DNA of 64,000 nucleotides from Streptomyces sp. CB02056 (lineage in GTDB: Bacteria > Actinomycetota > Actinomycetes > Streptomycetales > Streptomycetaceae), in NCBI RefSeq assembly GCF_001905545.1, contig NZ_LIPD01000014.1, positions 124,001-188,000 of the forward strand, given 5' to 3'. The notes beneath the pieces were generated by a model. The model saw only the letters and a program-made list of their open reading frames with translations. It was not told where the DNA came from and did no database searches. The position numbers were made by a program, and so were the translations under genes. Below are positions 1-8,429 of the stretch, one piece after another. Each line of letters starts with the position of its first letter. The stretch's first letter is position 1.

Positions 1-699
1 TTGCGCGTGACCCGCACCCGGCGCGCCGTGCCAGCCTTCCTCGCCACCGTTGACGGCAACGCGCCGCTGCGCCGTGGCTGGCACCTGCTGCGTCGTGCCC
101 TGGCCCGGCCGGACGCCGGGAAGAGCGGCGCGAGCGAGGCGGCACGGCTGCTGTTCGAGGCTGAGGGCGGCCGGAGCCGCCCGCTGCTCGGGCAGCTGCA
201 CCGCCTCCTCGCGGATCCCGACGGCGCGTGGGGCGTCGACGACCGCGAGGCCCTGGTCCGGCTTGCCTTCACCTACGCCGAGGAGGTCTTCGGAATGGAA
301 ACCGATCTTGAACCGGTGGCGACGCTGATCGCCGACTGGATCGCCCAGGACGGCTCACGCGGGCGCCTGGCCGAGTATCGCAGGGCCGCGCTCAACGACT
401 ACCAGCTCGGCGCGCTCATGGTGAAGGCCTACATGCGTCTGCAACTGGACGGGAACAAGACACCGTTGGCGGGCCCCGAGCTGTGGAAGCCGCTGATCGG
501 GCGCCGGCCGCGTTCCTGGGAGCAGCGGATGCTCCTGTTCGCGCTGGTGTCGGTGATGCTCCAGCGCCGAGGGGTCGCGATCAGCGGCAAGGAGCCCGAC
601 CCGCAGCAGGAACGCGAGATCGAGGAGCTGGCGGAGCAACCGGCGTTCGGCGTGGGCGCCGAGGACGAGTACGACGCATACGAGATGGAGCAGGCGTAA
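1..699 (+). CDS. cas8: Type I-B Cas8 (Cst1-like), C-terminal part only
   Basis: This is the 3' end of the large subunit of a type I-B Cascade complex. The family is normally 450-600 residues long and only 232 codons are visible. The frame is open at base 1, so the TTG at position 1 is probably not the real start. The alpha-helical C-terminal segment matches the small-subunit-like end of Cas8 proteins that helps hold the non-target strand. No sharp motif is visible here, so the identification rests mainly on position directly in front of a Cst2/DevR-type cas7. Its TAA (697-699) abuts the cas7 ATG (700). cas6, usually just upstream in this subtype, must lie outside the window. Family assignment is inferred from context. 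Confidence 0.7.
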   Translation: MRVTRTRRAVPAFLATVDGNAPLRRGWHLLRRALARPDAGKSGASEAARLLFEAEGGRSRPLLGQLHRLLADPDGAWGVDDREALVRLAFTYAEEVFGMETDLEPVATLIADWIAQDGSRGRLAEYRRAALNDYQLGALMVKAYMRLQLDGNKTPLAGPELWKPLIGRRPRSWEQRMLLFALVSVMLQRRGVAISGKEPDPQQEREIEELAEQPAFGVGAEDEYDAYEMEQA

Positions 700-1761
700 A
701 TGGCTTACCTGGCAGGGATGATGGTGCTCTCCGTGCAGGCCGGGGCACCCAACAACGGGCGGAGTGAGGAGACGGTGTCCCGCGTCAAGTTCGCGCGGGT
801 CAGGGGCCGCAAGTACCCGTACGTGTCCGCGCAGGCGGCGCGCCGCTGGATCCGGGAGACGATGGTCGAGCGCGGTTCGGTGCCGTCGCCCGTCACCCGG
901 GTGGGCAAGGCGCAGGGCAAGGCGCAGAAGGCCAACACCCAGGCGGATCCCGTTCGTTACCCGGACGACGACCTGTTCGGCTACATGCGGGCGGGTGCGA
1001 GGAAGGACGACGCGGCGACCACTCTGCGCGACAGCCCGTTCATGCTCGGCACCCTGATGTCCGTCGAACCCGCCTACCCGACCGAGGACTTCGGCGTCAT
1101 GTCCCGGGGAGTGACCGAACCCGTCCTGCACGGCCACGAGTTCTACACCGCCGACCTCGCCGCGCCCTTCCTGCTCGACCTCCCGAGGATCGGCACGTTC
1201 ACCCTGCCCGGCGCGGACGGGGTGGGCCGGCCCAACTACCTCACCCAGGAGCAGGCGCTCCAGGTGGCGGAGGCCGCCGCGCTCGGCGCCACCACCGGCC
1301 CGTTCCGCGACCAGCCGGCTGTCCGGCTGCCGCTGGAGGAGCGGCGCCGCCGGGCCGCGCTGCTGCCCGAGGCGATCGCGCACCTGAGTGGCGGGGCGAA
1401 GCAGGCCCTGCACTACGGCGACCGGGTGCCCGCGCTGATCGTCCTGGTCGCCTTCAAGGGCGGCATCAACCCGCTGGGCCACGTGATCGACAGCGACCCC
1501 GACACGGGGGTGCGGGTGCGCGGGGACGTCCTGGTCCAGGAGCTCGAAGCGTGGGCGGGGGAGTGGGAGGGGCCGGTACGGATCGGTTGGCGGCCCGGCT
1601 TCCGCGACCAGGCGCGCGAGGACTTCGAGAAGCAGTGCGAGCGGCAGCTGGCCGAGGGCACCATCGTCGTCGACCACCCCCGGACTGTTCTGCTCAAGCT
1701 GGCGGAGGAACTGCGCGCGGGCGAGCTGGACGGCTGGTTCGACGACCCGGAGCCGCGATGA
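700..1761 (+). CDS. cas7: Type I-B Cas7 (Cst2/DevR family) Cascade backbone
   Basis: Cas7 is the RAMP backbone subunit that polymerises along the crRNA in Cascade. The 353-residue protein carries the DevR/Cst2 hallmarks: an N-terminal beta-strand followed by an NNG turn (residues 14-16), the segment KYPYVSAQAARRWIRETM that resembles the conserved 'Y.S.QA.R..IR' helix, and a glycine-rich GGxxP loop in the C-terminal half (GGINPLG). Its length is typical of the family. It starts one base after the cas8 stop, and its TGA overlaps the cas5 ATG (ATGA at 1758-1761), so translation is probably coupled through the operon. Alternative in-frame ATGs at 718 and 721 would remove the first beta-strand and are less likely. 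Confidence 0.88.
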   Translation: MAYLAGMMVLSVQAGAPNNGRSEETVSRVKFARVRGRKYPYVSAQAARRWIRETMVERGSVPSPVTRVGKAQGKAQKANTQADPVRYPDDDLFGYMRAGARKDDAATTLRDSPFMLGTLMSVEPAYPTEDFGVMSRGVTEPVLHGHEFYTADLAAPFLLDLPRIGTFTLPGADGVGRPNYLTQEQALQVAEAAALGATTGPFRDQPAVRLPLEERRRRAALLPEAIAHLSGGAKQALHYGDRVPALIVLVAFKGGINPLGHVIDSDPDTGVRVRGDVLVQELEAWAGEWEGPVRIGWRPGFRDQAREDFEKQCERQLAEGTIVVDHPRTVLLKLAEELRAGELDGWFDDPEPR

Positions 1762-2465
1762 CCCCGGCGCCACCGGGCGGGCCGGTACGGGCCCTGCGTG
1801 CGACGTTCCACGCGCCCGTGGCCTCCTTCCGGGACCCGCTGTTCCCCGGTGTCACCCGCGTTCTCCCGGTGCCGCCGCCGTCCACCGTCCGCGGGCTGCT
1901 GGCGGCCGCCACCGGCGCGTACGCCGAACCCTTCGTCCTCGGCATGGCGGCCTGGTCGGAAGGCCACGGTACCGACACCGAGACCTACCATCCGATCGCC
2001 GCCGACGGCAGCAACCCGTCCGCCGGCGGCCGCATCCGGGCCGGAAAGGGCGGCACGACGGCCAAGGACCGGCCTTTCCTCGCCGACGTCCACCTGACCC
2101 TGTGGCTGCCCGAACCGGGAGCGGACGGCGACCGGTTCGCCCGGGCGCTGCGTCGGCCTCGTCACGCTCTGCGCCTAGGCCGTTCCCAGGACCTGGTCCA
2201 CCTCACCGGACTGGCCCACGTCGTCCTCGAACCCGCCGAGCGGGCGGTCGTCGGCCACGCCCTCGCCTCCGCCGACGGCCACGACGTGCCCTCCGCCTAC
2301 GAGCACCGCCTCGCCGACACCGTCTCCGCCGACCGCCTCACCACCCGCTGGTCGCCGTACCTGTGGTGCGACGAACCCGCCGGGGCGGCACCGGTCCGCG
2401 GCGCCTACCGAGAAGCACCCACCAGTAACGAGGACACCCAAGCCGTATGGCTGCTGACCCCCTGA
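1758..2465 (+). CDS. cas5: Type I-B Cas5 (Cas5t-like)
   Basis: This 235-residue RAMP protein caps the 5' handle of the crRNA in Cascade. The N-terminal segment RALRATFHAPVASFRDP is the Cas5 signature strand-helix, followed by PPSTVRGLLAAATG, the conserved 'PSxxxxxGLL.A..G' motif of Cas5. A further strand reads LTGLAHVVLEP. The ATG sits inside the cas7 stop (ATGA overlap). The end of the gene runs 19 bp into cas3, and its TGA lies in the first unit of a short 12-bp tandem repeat. Length fits the Cas5t group. Subtype is inferred from the neighbouring Cst2-type Cas7. Confidence 0.87.
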   Translation: MTPAPPGGPVRALRATFHAPVASFRDPLFPGVTRVLPVPPPSTVRGLLAAATGAYAEPFVLGMAAWSEGHGTDTETYHPIAADGSNPSAGGRIRAGKGGTTAKDRPFLADVHLTLWLPEPGADGDRFARALRRPRHALRLGRSQDLVHLTGLAHVVLEPAERAVVGHALASADGHDVPSAYEHRLADTVSADRLTTRWSPYLWCDEPAGAAPVRGAYREAPTSNEDTQAVWLLTP

Positions 2466-4879
2466 CCCCACCCCTGACCCCACCCTTGGCCCCACCCTTG
2501 GCCCCACCACGAAGGCGCGCCCTCACCGACCTGCGGGCCAAGTCGCTGCCCCGGGAAGACCCCGAACGCCTCACCACCCACCTGCGCACCGTCCACGACG
2601 CGGTCGCCCAGCTGGAGGCGCGCATCGGGGCCGCCGGCGTCATCGCCACCGAACCGCAGTTCTGGAGCCTCGTGCGCGTCGCGGCGCTGCTGCACGACGC
2701 GGGCAAGATCGCCGAACTGTTCCAACGGCAGGTCGAACCCGGCGGCAAACCCTGGGGCGAGCGCCACGAGGTCCTCTCCCTCGCCTACGTCGACCTGCTG
2801 GCCCTGGCAGCGGGGTGGGGCAGCGAGGAGCGCCTGCTGATCGCCACGCTCGTCGCCGGCCACCACCGGCCGCTCCACGCGGCGTCCTCCCTCGGCGGCG
2901 GCAAGCCCGCCCTGTCCCGCCTCTACAACGAACGGACCCGCTGGGACGAGGCCTTCGGCCACGTGCCCGGCCCGGACGGCCCACGGCCGCAGGTCCCGCG
3001 CGGCCTGCACCAGGAACTCCTGGCCTGGCTGGCCGGCTCCCTCGGCACCGAACCCGCGCCACCGGGGCCGAACGACCCGGTGCTCGCCGACCGGGCCCGC
3101 CTGCTCCTCCAGGACGTCCTCACCGCCTGGAGGCTCCCGGTGAAGGCCCACCAGGGCCTGCTCGCCGTCCTGGCCCAGGGCGCCCTCACCCTGGCCGACC
3201 ACGCAGGCTCCGCCCACGTGGAACTCCAGACCCACATGCCGCTGCCCACCGACTACCTCGCGCGGCTCCCGTACCCGCCGCACCGGCACCAGCACGACGC
3301 CGGTACGACCGTGGGCCACCTCGTCCTCATCGCCCCCACGGGCAGCGGCAAGACCGAAGCCGGACTCGCCTGGGCTGCCCGGCAGTTGGCGACGATGGCG
3401 GGCATGCCCAGGGTGGTATGGACCCTGCCTTACCGGGCCTCCCTCAACGCCGCCCGACGGCGCTTCCAGGACACCCTCCACCCGGCCGCGGGGGAGAAGC
3501 AGCCTGACATCGGCCTCCTCCACGGCGCCCTCGCCCGTACCCTCCTCACGGAGGCGTCGGAGGACGACTGCTGTAGCGGCCCCACCAAGGACGACGCCCG
3601 CAAAGCCCGCGCCCGCGCCAACGCCATGCGCCTGTTCACCCAACGCCTGCGCGTCGCCACGCCCCACCAACTCCTCGCCGCCGCCATCGCCGGGCCCACC
3701 CACTCCTCCGTCCTCCTCGAACAGGCCAACTCCCTGTTCGTCCTGGACGAACTCCACGCCTACGACCCCGAGACCTTCGGCCGGCTCTGCGCCGCGATGC
3801 GGCTGTGGGAACAACTCGGCAGCAGGATCGCCGTGTTGTCCGCGACCCTCGCCCCGCCGCTGCTGACCATCGTCGACGAGAGCCTGCACCAGCCCGTCAC
3901 CTGCCACCGGGCCGAGCCCGGGACGGCGCCGGTGCGGCACCGACTGGTCGTCGACGAGCTCGCGCTGACGGACCCGGAGAGCATCGCGCGGCTGGAAGGG
4001 TGGATCGACGAGGGGCACAGCGTGCTGGCGGTCGTCAACAGGGTTGCTGCGGGGCAGGCCCTCTTCGCCGCCCTCGCCGACCACGCCCGCGAGCAGCACC
4101 CCGACGACCCGGACGCCGCGCTCCTCCTCCACTCGCGCTTCAAGAACAAGGACCGCGACGAGATCGAACGCCGACTCCTGAAACGCCACCGCGAGCGCCG
4201 GCCCGACGACGCGCCGCGTCGAGGAGGGCTGGTCGTGGCCACGCAGACGGTGGAGGTCTCGCTGCAACTCGACTTCGACCGGGGCGCGGTGGAGAACGCC
4301 CCTATCGAGGCCGTCGCCCAGCGCGCCGGACGCGTCAACCGCCGAGGCCTCCACCCGGACGGGGCGGTCGAGTTCCGTGTCCACCGGACGGACGGCCACC
4401 GCCCGTACGACCAGGTCGCGGTGGAGGCCGCCTGGTCGGCGCTCACCACCCTGGCGGTGGAAGGCGCCACCGACCTCAGCGAACAGGACATCGACCGCCT
4501 CCTCGCCCTCGCCTACGACACCGACTGGGGCCACAAGTGGGCCGAGAGGGCTCGGGAGGCCCGCGACGGGTTCACCGCCGAGTTCCTCACCTTCGCCGAC
4601 CCCTTCCACGACCGCACCGAGTACGCGAAGTCCCTCGGCGAACGCTTCGACACCGTGGAGGTGCTCCTGGAGGAGGACGCCGAGGAGTACCGCCGACTCG
4701 CGGTCGGCAGGAAGGCGGACCCGCTCCTCGCCGCCGGACTGCTCATCCCGCTGGGCTACGGGCAGTTGAAGACCTACAGCCACGCGTTCGACCGGTCGCT
4801 AGGCGTCCATCTCGTCAAGGGCGAGTACGACCCCGTCCTGGGCCTCCGCCCGCCCGCCGAAACGGAGACGATCCTGTGA
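2447..4879 (+). CDS. cas3: Cas3 nuclease-helicase (HD + SF2)
   Basis: This signature type I effector unwinds and degrades target DNA once recruited by Cascade. The 810-residue protein has the usual HD-then-helicase order. The HD nuclease shows H83-D84 in LLHDAGK, H107 in ERHEVLS and H139-H140 in AGHHRP. The helicase shows Walker A APTGSGKT (residues 296-303), a DELH Walker B/DEAD-type box (435-438), motif III SAT in VLSATLAP, and motif VI QRAGRVNRRG near residue 630. All key residues look intact. The chosen ATG lies inside cas5. The first roughly 20 residues are a proline-rich low-complexity stretch encoded by a 12-bp tandem repeat, which is unusual for Cas3. The stop overlaps the cas4 GTG. 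Confidence 0.95.
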   Translation: MAADPLTPPLTPPLAPPLAPPRRRALTDLRAKSLPREDPERLTTHLRTVHDAVAQLEARIGAAGVIATEPQFWSLVRVAALLHDAGKIAELFQRQVEPGGKPWGERHEVLSLAYVDLLALAAGWGSEERLLIATLVAGHHRPLHAASSLGGGKPALSRLYNERTRWDEAFGHVPGPDGPRPQVPRGLHQELLAWLAGSLGTEPAPPGPNDPVLADRARLLLQDVLTAWRLPVKAHQGLLAVLAQGALTLADHAGSAHVELQTHMPLPTDYLARLPYPPHRHQHDAGTTVGHLVLIAPTGSGKTEAGLAWAARQLATMAGMPRVVWTLPYRASLNAARRRFQDTLHPAAGEKQPDIGLLHGALARTLLTEASEDDCCSGPTKDDARKARARANAMRLFTQRLRVATPHQLLAAAIAGPTHSSVLLEQANSLFVLDELHAYDPETFGRLCAAMRLWEQLGSRIAVLSATLAPPLLTIVDESLHQPVTCHRAEPGTAPVRHRLVVDELALTDPESIARLEGWIDEGHSVLAVVNRVAAGQALFAALADHAREQHPDDPDAALLLHSRFKNKDRDEIERRLLKRHRERRPDDAPRRGGLVVATQTVEVSLQLDFDRGAVENAPIEAVAQRAGRVNRRGLHPDGAVEFRVHRTDGHRPYDQVAVEAAWSALTTLAVEGATDLSEQDIDRLLALAYDTDWGHKWAERAREARDGFTAEFLTFADPFHDRTEYAKSLGERFDTVEVLLEEDAEEYRRLAVGRKADPLLAAGLLIPLGYGQLKTYSHAFDRSLGVHLVKGEYDPVLGLRPPAETETIL
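2461..2508 (+). repeat. Four 12-bp tandem units at the cas5/cas3 overlap
   Basis: Two copies of CCTGACCCCACC are followed by two copies of CTTGGCCCCACC. The array encodes the PLTPP/PLAPP repeats near the Cas3 N-terminus in one frame and contains the cas5 stop codon in the other. Because the unit is a multiple of three, gain or loss of a unit keeps cas3 in frame. Confidence 0.9.
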
Positions 4880-5397
4880 AACCCATCCCTGCGAGTCCAC
4901 TCGGCGACGACCAGGGCCTCGGCGGCGTCCACATCAAGTACCTGCGCCACTGCCCGCGCCAACTCTGGCTCTACACGCGCGGCTACCGGCCCGAAGGCAG
5001 CAGCGACCTCGTCGCCTTCGGAGAGGTCGTGAGCGAGACCACGTTCACGCGACGGCGGGACGTCGACCTCGGCGAAGCCCGCATCGACTGGGTCACCGCC
5101 GGGGCCGTCATCCACGAGACCAAGTCCTCCCGCAGCCCATCACCCGCCCACGACGCCCAAGTCCGGCACTACTGCCTGCTGTTGGAGCGCCGAGGCGTCA
5201 ACGTGCGCGGCGGCACCGTCCACTACCCCCTCATCCGCCGCACCACCGACGTCCCCTGGAACGAAGAGGCGCGGGAAGCGGCCGAGACCGCCGAGGACGA
5301 GGCCCGCGCCGTCATCGCCTCGGCCGAACCCCCCGACCGCCAGACCCGTGCCGCCTGCCGCGGCTGCTCCTACCTCGACTACTGCTGGGGAGACTGA
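4876..5397 (+). CDS. cas4: Cas4 adaptation nuclease (RecB-like, Fe-S)
   Basis: Cas4 trims prespacers and helps select PAM and orientation together with Cas1-Cas2. The 173-residue protein has the expected Fe-S cysteines: C26 in RHCPRQLW near the N-terminus and C161, C164 and C170 in CRGCSYLDYC at the C-terminus. The RecB-type nuclease core is visible as IHETKSSR (residues 79-86). A QVRHY motif follows (Q/Y of motif III). GTG at 4876 overlaps the cas3 TGA (GTGA), which fits the pattern of the operon; no upstream alternative is needed to keep the N-terminal cysteine. The stop overlaps the cas1 ATG. Confidence 0.93.
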   Translation: MKPIPASPLGDDQGLGGVHIKYLRHCPRQLWLYTRGYRPEGSSDLVAFGEVVSETTFTRRRDVDLGEARIDWVTAGAVIHETKSSRSPSPAHDAQVRHYCLLLERRGVNVRGGTVHYPLIRRTTDVPWNEEAREAAETAEDEARAVIASAEPPDRQTRAACRGCSYLDYCWGD

Positions 5398-6377
5398 TGC
5401 CCGCCGTCGGCCGTACCTACTGGCTCACCGGACCCTGCCGCATCCGCCGCGAGGACGACAGCATCCGCATCGAGCGTGCCGACGGCAGCCCCGTCCGCAT
5501 CCCCATCACGGACATCCGCGACCTCGTCGCCTTCGAGCACGTCGACCTCAACACCTCCGTGATGTCCCTCCTCAGCCGCCACGGCGTCACCGTCCACATC
5601 CTCGACCACTACGGCAACTACGCCGGACACTTCGCGCCCGCCGAGGCCATGTCCTCCGCCACCGTCCTCCGCCGACAGGTCGAGATCACCGGCGACCCCG
5701 CGCAACGCCTCCCGGTCGCGCGCGGACTCCTCCTCGCCACCGCCGAGAACCTCCGCTGGGCCCTCGACACCGACCTCCTCGACCCGGCACTCGAAACCCT
5801 GCGCACCACCCTGCCCGACTGCCACGACACCGACGAACTCATGGGCCAGGAAGGCAACTTCCGCCGCACCGCCTGGGCCGTCCTCGACACCCGCCTCCCC
5901 GCCTGGCTCCGCCTCAACGGCCGAACCCGCCGACCACCCACCAACGCCGGCAACGCCTTCATCAGCTACCTCAACGCCCTCACCTACGCCCGCGTCCTCA
6001 CCGCCCTGCGCAGCACCCCGCTCCACCCCGCCATCGGCTTCCTGCACAGCGACACCGACCGCCGCCGCAACACCCTCGCCCTCGACCTCGCCGAACCCTT
6101 CAAACCCCTGCTCGCCGAACGGCTACTGCGACGGGCCGCCGGCCAGAAGCACCTCAAACCCAGCGACTTCGAGACGGAAGTCGGCCGCGCCGCACTCAGC
6201 GCGGACGGCCGCAAGAAGATCGCCGCCCTGGTTCGGGAGGAACTCGCGACGACGGTGTACCACCGGACGCTGAAGCGGAAGGTCAGCTACGAGGAGCTCA
6301 TCCACCTCGAAGCACTCAAGCTCGTCCGGCTGTGTCTGGAAGGCACGCCGTACAAGCCCTTCCGGCCCTGGTGGTAG
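5397..6377 (+). CDS. cas1: Cas1 integrase, type I-B
   Basis: Cas1 is the metal-dependent integrase of spacer acquisition and works as a Cas1-Cas2 complex. The 326-residue protein has an N-terminal beta domain followed by the all-helical catalytic domain. The metal-binding glutamate is in MGQEGNFRR, and the conserved histidine and acidic residue lie in IGFLHSDTD and LALDLAEPFKP, as in active Cas1 proteins. Length is typical (about 320-340). It overlaps cas4 by one base (TGATG), and cas2 begins 6 bp after its TAG. The adaptation module therefore looks complete and functional. Confidence 0.95.
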   Translation: MPAVGRTYWLTGPCRIRREDDSIRIERADGSPVRIPITDIRDLVAFEHVDLNTSVMSLLSRHGVTVHILDHYGNYAGHFAPAEAMSSATVLRRQVEITGDPAQRLPVARGLLLATAENLRWALDTDLLDPALETLRTTLPDCHDTDELMGQEGNFRRTAWAVLDTRLPAWLRLNGRTRRPPTNAGNAFISYLNALTYARVLTALRSTPLHPAIGFLHSDTDRRRNTLALDLAEPFKPLLAERLLRRAAGQKHLKPSDFETEVGRAALSADGRKKIAALVREELATTVYHRTLKRKVSYEELIHLEALKLVRLCLEGTPYKPFRPWW

Positions 6378-6383
6378 CCGCCG

Positions 6384-6647
6384 ATGTTCGTCATCCTGGT
6401 CTACGACACCGCAGCCGAACGCAACCCGAAAGTATTGAAAACCTGCCGCAAGTACCTCCACTGGACCCAGCGCAGCGTCTTCCACGGCGAACTCACCGCC
6501 GCCCAGTACCGCGCCCTCACCCACACCCTCAATAGCGTGATCGACCCCAGCTACGACAGCATCGTCACCTACACCGCCCGCTCCCCGGACATGATCGACA
6601 GGGCAACACTCGGCGCCACCCTCGGCGGGCCGGGCGAGATCCTGTGA
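6384..6647 (+). CDS. cas2: Cas2 adaptation protein
   Basis: This is the small ferredoxin-fold dimer that bridges two Cas1 dimers during spacer integration. It has 87 residues with the N-terminal strand FVILVYDTAAERNPK, carrying the conserved YD aspartate, then the arginine-rich segment TCRKYLHWTQRSVFHGEL typical of Cas2. It ends 89 bp before the first CRISPR repeat, so it is the last cas gene and lies next to the leader. Confidence 0.95.
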   Translation: MFVILVYDTAAERNPKVLKTCRKYLHWTQRSVFHGELTAAQYRALTHTLNSVIDPSYDSIVTYTARSPDMIDRATLGATLGGPGEIL

Positions 6648-6736
6648 CCAGTGCCGCTGCAGTACCGGCCGGTCGCCGCGCTTCCGCTGCCTACGGCGAC
6701 GCCCGTAGGTGCGCTGACCTTGGGCTTTACCCTCGG
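6648..6736 (+). promoter_or_regulatory. CRISPR leader (cas2-proximal)
   Basis: This 89-bp non-coding stretch lies between the cas2 stop and the first intact repeat. Because the degenerate repeat is at the opposite end, this side is the leader, where new spacers enter and pre-crRNA transcription starts. It contains an inverted repeat with 7-bp arms, CCTACGG (6690-6696) and CCGTAGG (6703-6709). I cannot identify convincing -35/-10 boxes. Confidence 0.7.
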
Positions 6737-7417
6737 GTCGTGATCAGCCCTGGAGGGCTTGCAACCCGGTCTCGGTGTGGATGCCGGCCGCGTGCAGTTG
6801 GTGTCGTGATCAGCCCTGGAGGGCTTGCAACTGGACGAGGACGTTGCGCAGCTTGGCCAGCCGGTGTCGTGATCAGCCCTGGAGGGCTTGCAACGGCCCG
6901 GGCTGGACAGGACCAGGTCGCCGCCGCCGACGGCCGTGATCGGCCCTGGAGGGCTTGCAACATCACAGTCAGCCCGGGGGTGATGATCAGCGGGATGTCG
7001 TGATCAGCCCTGGAGGGCTTGCAACCACGAGCTGTTGGGCCGGGACAGCCCGAGATCCCCGAGTCATGATCAGCCCTGGAGGGCTTGCAACCAGGACCGG
7101 CCGAACCCGTCCGCGCTGCCTGTGGTCGTCGTGATCAGCCCTGGAGGGCTTGCAACGTGGTCAGTACCAGCAGACCGCCGGCGGGCACCGGGGGTCGTGA
7201 TCAGCCCTGGAGGGCTTGCAACATTGGGCGGACGACCTGCCCGGTACCTGCATCGACGTGTCGTGATCAGCCCTGGAGGGCTTGCAACGGGATGGAGAGG
7301 TAGTGGCCGGCCCCGAGGCAGAGGACGTCGTGATCGGTCCTGGAGGGCTTGCAACATGCCGAGGGTCTTCAGCCCGACGGCCGCCTGCCGGGTCGTGAGC
7401 GGCCCTGGGCCCGTAAC
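6737..7417 (+). CRISPR. CRISPR array, ten 29-bp repeats plus a degenerate terminal repeat, ten spacers
   Basis: Repeats start at 6737, 6803, 6866, 6933, 6997, 7063, 7128, 7194, 7260 and 7327. A decayed 26-bp copy lies at 7392-7417. The consensus begins GTCGTGATCAGCCC and ends GAGGGCTTGCAAC, giving an 8-nt CTTGCAAC 5' handle. An internal palindrome AGCCCT/AGGGCT forms the hairpin expected for Cas6 processing. Spacers are 34-38 bp. Variant repeats: the fourth (T2C and an A-to-G), the sixth (G4A) and the tenth (two changes). Those in the stem replace Watson-Crick with G-U pairs. Decay at the far end fixes the direction of growth as leader on the cas2 side. I could not match spacers to targets. 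Confidence 0.98.
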
Positions 7418-7442
7418 GGGTCCAGGGCCGACCACCATCCGG

Positions 7443-8255
7443 TCAGATGCGGATGGCCGTGAGGACGTGGTAGTCGAGGAGGCCGTCGCGCCAGGCGGGG
7501 AGGAAGTGGCGGGTCCAGTGGGCGGCGGGGACGGCGTCGGTGAGGTAGCGGTCGAGGCCGGGCCAGACGTCGGCGCCGATGGATTCGGTGGTGATGTCGG
7601 TGAAGCCGGTGCGGGTGAGGGAGGTGGTGAAGTCGTCGAGGGGGTGGGCGATGTCGAGGCCGTCGGCGAAGCTGGCGAGGAGGATCTTGAGGCGTTCGGC
7701 GACGTCGGGGCCGGGGGCGGTGAAGAAGGTGGCGACGACGAGCCGGCCGCCGGGGCGCAGGACGCGGGCGGACTCGCGGGCGAAGCCGGTCAGTTCGCGG
7801 AAGTGCTGGGCGGCCTCGACGGAGAAGACGCCGTCCAGATAGCCGTCGGAGAAGGGGAGTTCGTCCGCCGAGCCGAGGGTGTACGCCAGCCGATCGGGGT
7901 ACGTTGCCAGGGCTCTCGCGTTGACGGCGCGGGCCCGTTCGATCTGGTCGGGGTGGATGTCCACGCCCGTCACGCCCGCGAACCGGAACTCCCGCAGGGC
8001 GAGGGCGGCACCCAGCCCCCGGCCGCAGCCCACCTCCGCCAGCCGCAGCCGCTCCCGCGGCTCAGGGAACTCCCGCAGCACCCGCCGGTACATCTGTTCC
8101 TGGCTGCGCACCCGGTCCTCGGAGGTCGGGTCGGCGAGGTCGATCCCTTGCCAGTAGCCGAAGTTGATGAAGCCTCCGGCGAACGACGGGGCGGTGCTGA
8201 GGTCGTCGACGCCGTACGTCCGGCGTACGGTCGGGGGGATGCGGTTGTGGTCCAT
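7443..8255 (-). CDS. Class I SAM-dependent methyltransferase
   Basis: This 270-residue protein has a complete Rossmann methyltransferase core. Motif I is EVGCGRGLGAALA with the acidic end of strand 2 in GVDIHPDQIERAR, followed by the post-motif AYTLGSADELPFSDGYLDGVFSVEAAQHF and a motif III-like RVLRPGGRLVVATFF. The N-terminus (SFAGGFINFGYWQ) resembles the lid region of small-molecule C/O-methyltransferases such as those of natural-product and tocopherol-type enzymes. The ATG at 8255 was chosen because the upstream in-frame extension is poor. It points toward the end of the CRISPR array and has no evident partner gene. Substrate is unknown. Confidence 0.85.
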   Translation of the reverse strand: MDHNRIPPTVRRTYGVDDLSTAPSFAGGFINFGYWQGIDLADPTSEDRVRSQEQMYRRVLREFPEPRERLRLAEVGCGRGLGAALALREFRFAGVTGVDIHPDQIERARAVNARALATYPDRLAYTLGSADELPFSDGYLDGVFSVEAAQHFRELTGFARESARVLRPGGRLVVATFFTAPGPDVAERLKILLASFADGLDIAHPLDDFTTSLTRTGFTDITTESIGADVWPGLDRYLTDAVPAAHWTRHFLPAWRDGLLDYHVLTAIRI

Positions 8256-8376
8256 GGGCCGCTGGGTCTCCTGCTCGGTGGGCGCCCGGCCGTCGGGCGC
8301 GCCGAGGTACGTACCCAAACCTGTGGTGGTCCGAACACGGTACGTGATGGCGGAGCGTCCAGGGAGCGGTGGGGGA

Positions 8377-8416
8377 GCGTGGTGGTGCTCCGAGCGGGCT
8401 CGGGGCACCACCACGC
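8377..8416 (-). terminator. Long hairpin terminator downstream of the ECF41 sigma gene
   Basis: 18-bp arms (one mismatch) beginning GCGTGGTGGTGC surround a 4-nt loop and lie 13 bp beyond the stop of the sigma-factor gene. There is no U-tract, as is usual in streptomycetes. The stem is symmetric, so it could act in both directions. Confidence 0.75.
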
Positions 8417-8429
8417 GAACGGGGAGAGG

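Noticed and set aside
1..3. TTG at base 1 as the start of the Cas8 gene
   Set aside because: The protein would be less than half family length and the frame is open to the window edge, so it is almost certainly cut.
355..1773. Long open frame on the minus strand opposite cas8/cas7 (472 codons)
   Set aside because: Arises from GC codon bias of the true + strand genes; no domain or ribosome site and the + strand has clear Cas proteins.
2405..4783. 792-codon frame antisense to cas3
   Set aside because: Cas3 motifs on the + strand are intact; the antisense frame is composition-driven.
8256..8376. Small RNA or riboswitch in the gap upstream of the methyltransferase
   Set aside because: Only the long hairpin beyond 8377 is convincing; no aptamer-like pairing is visible.
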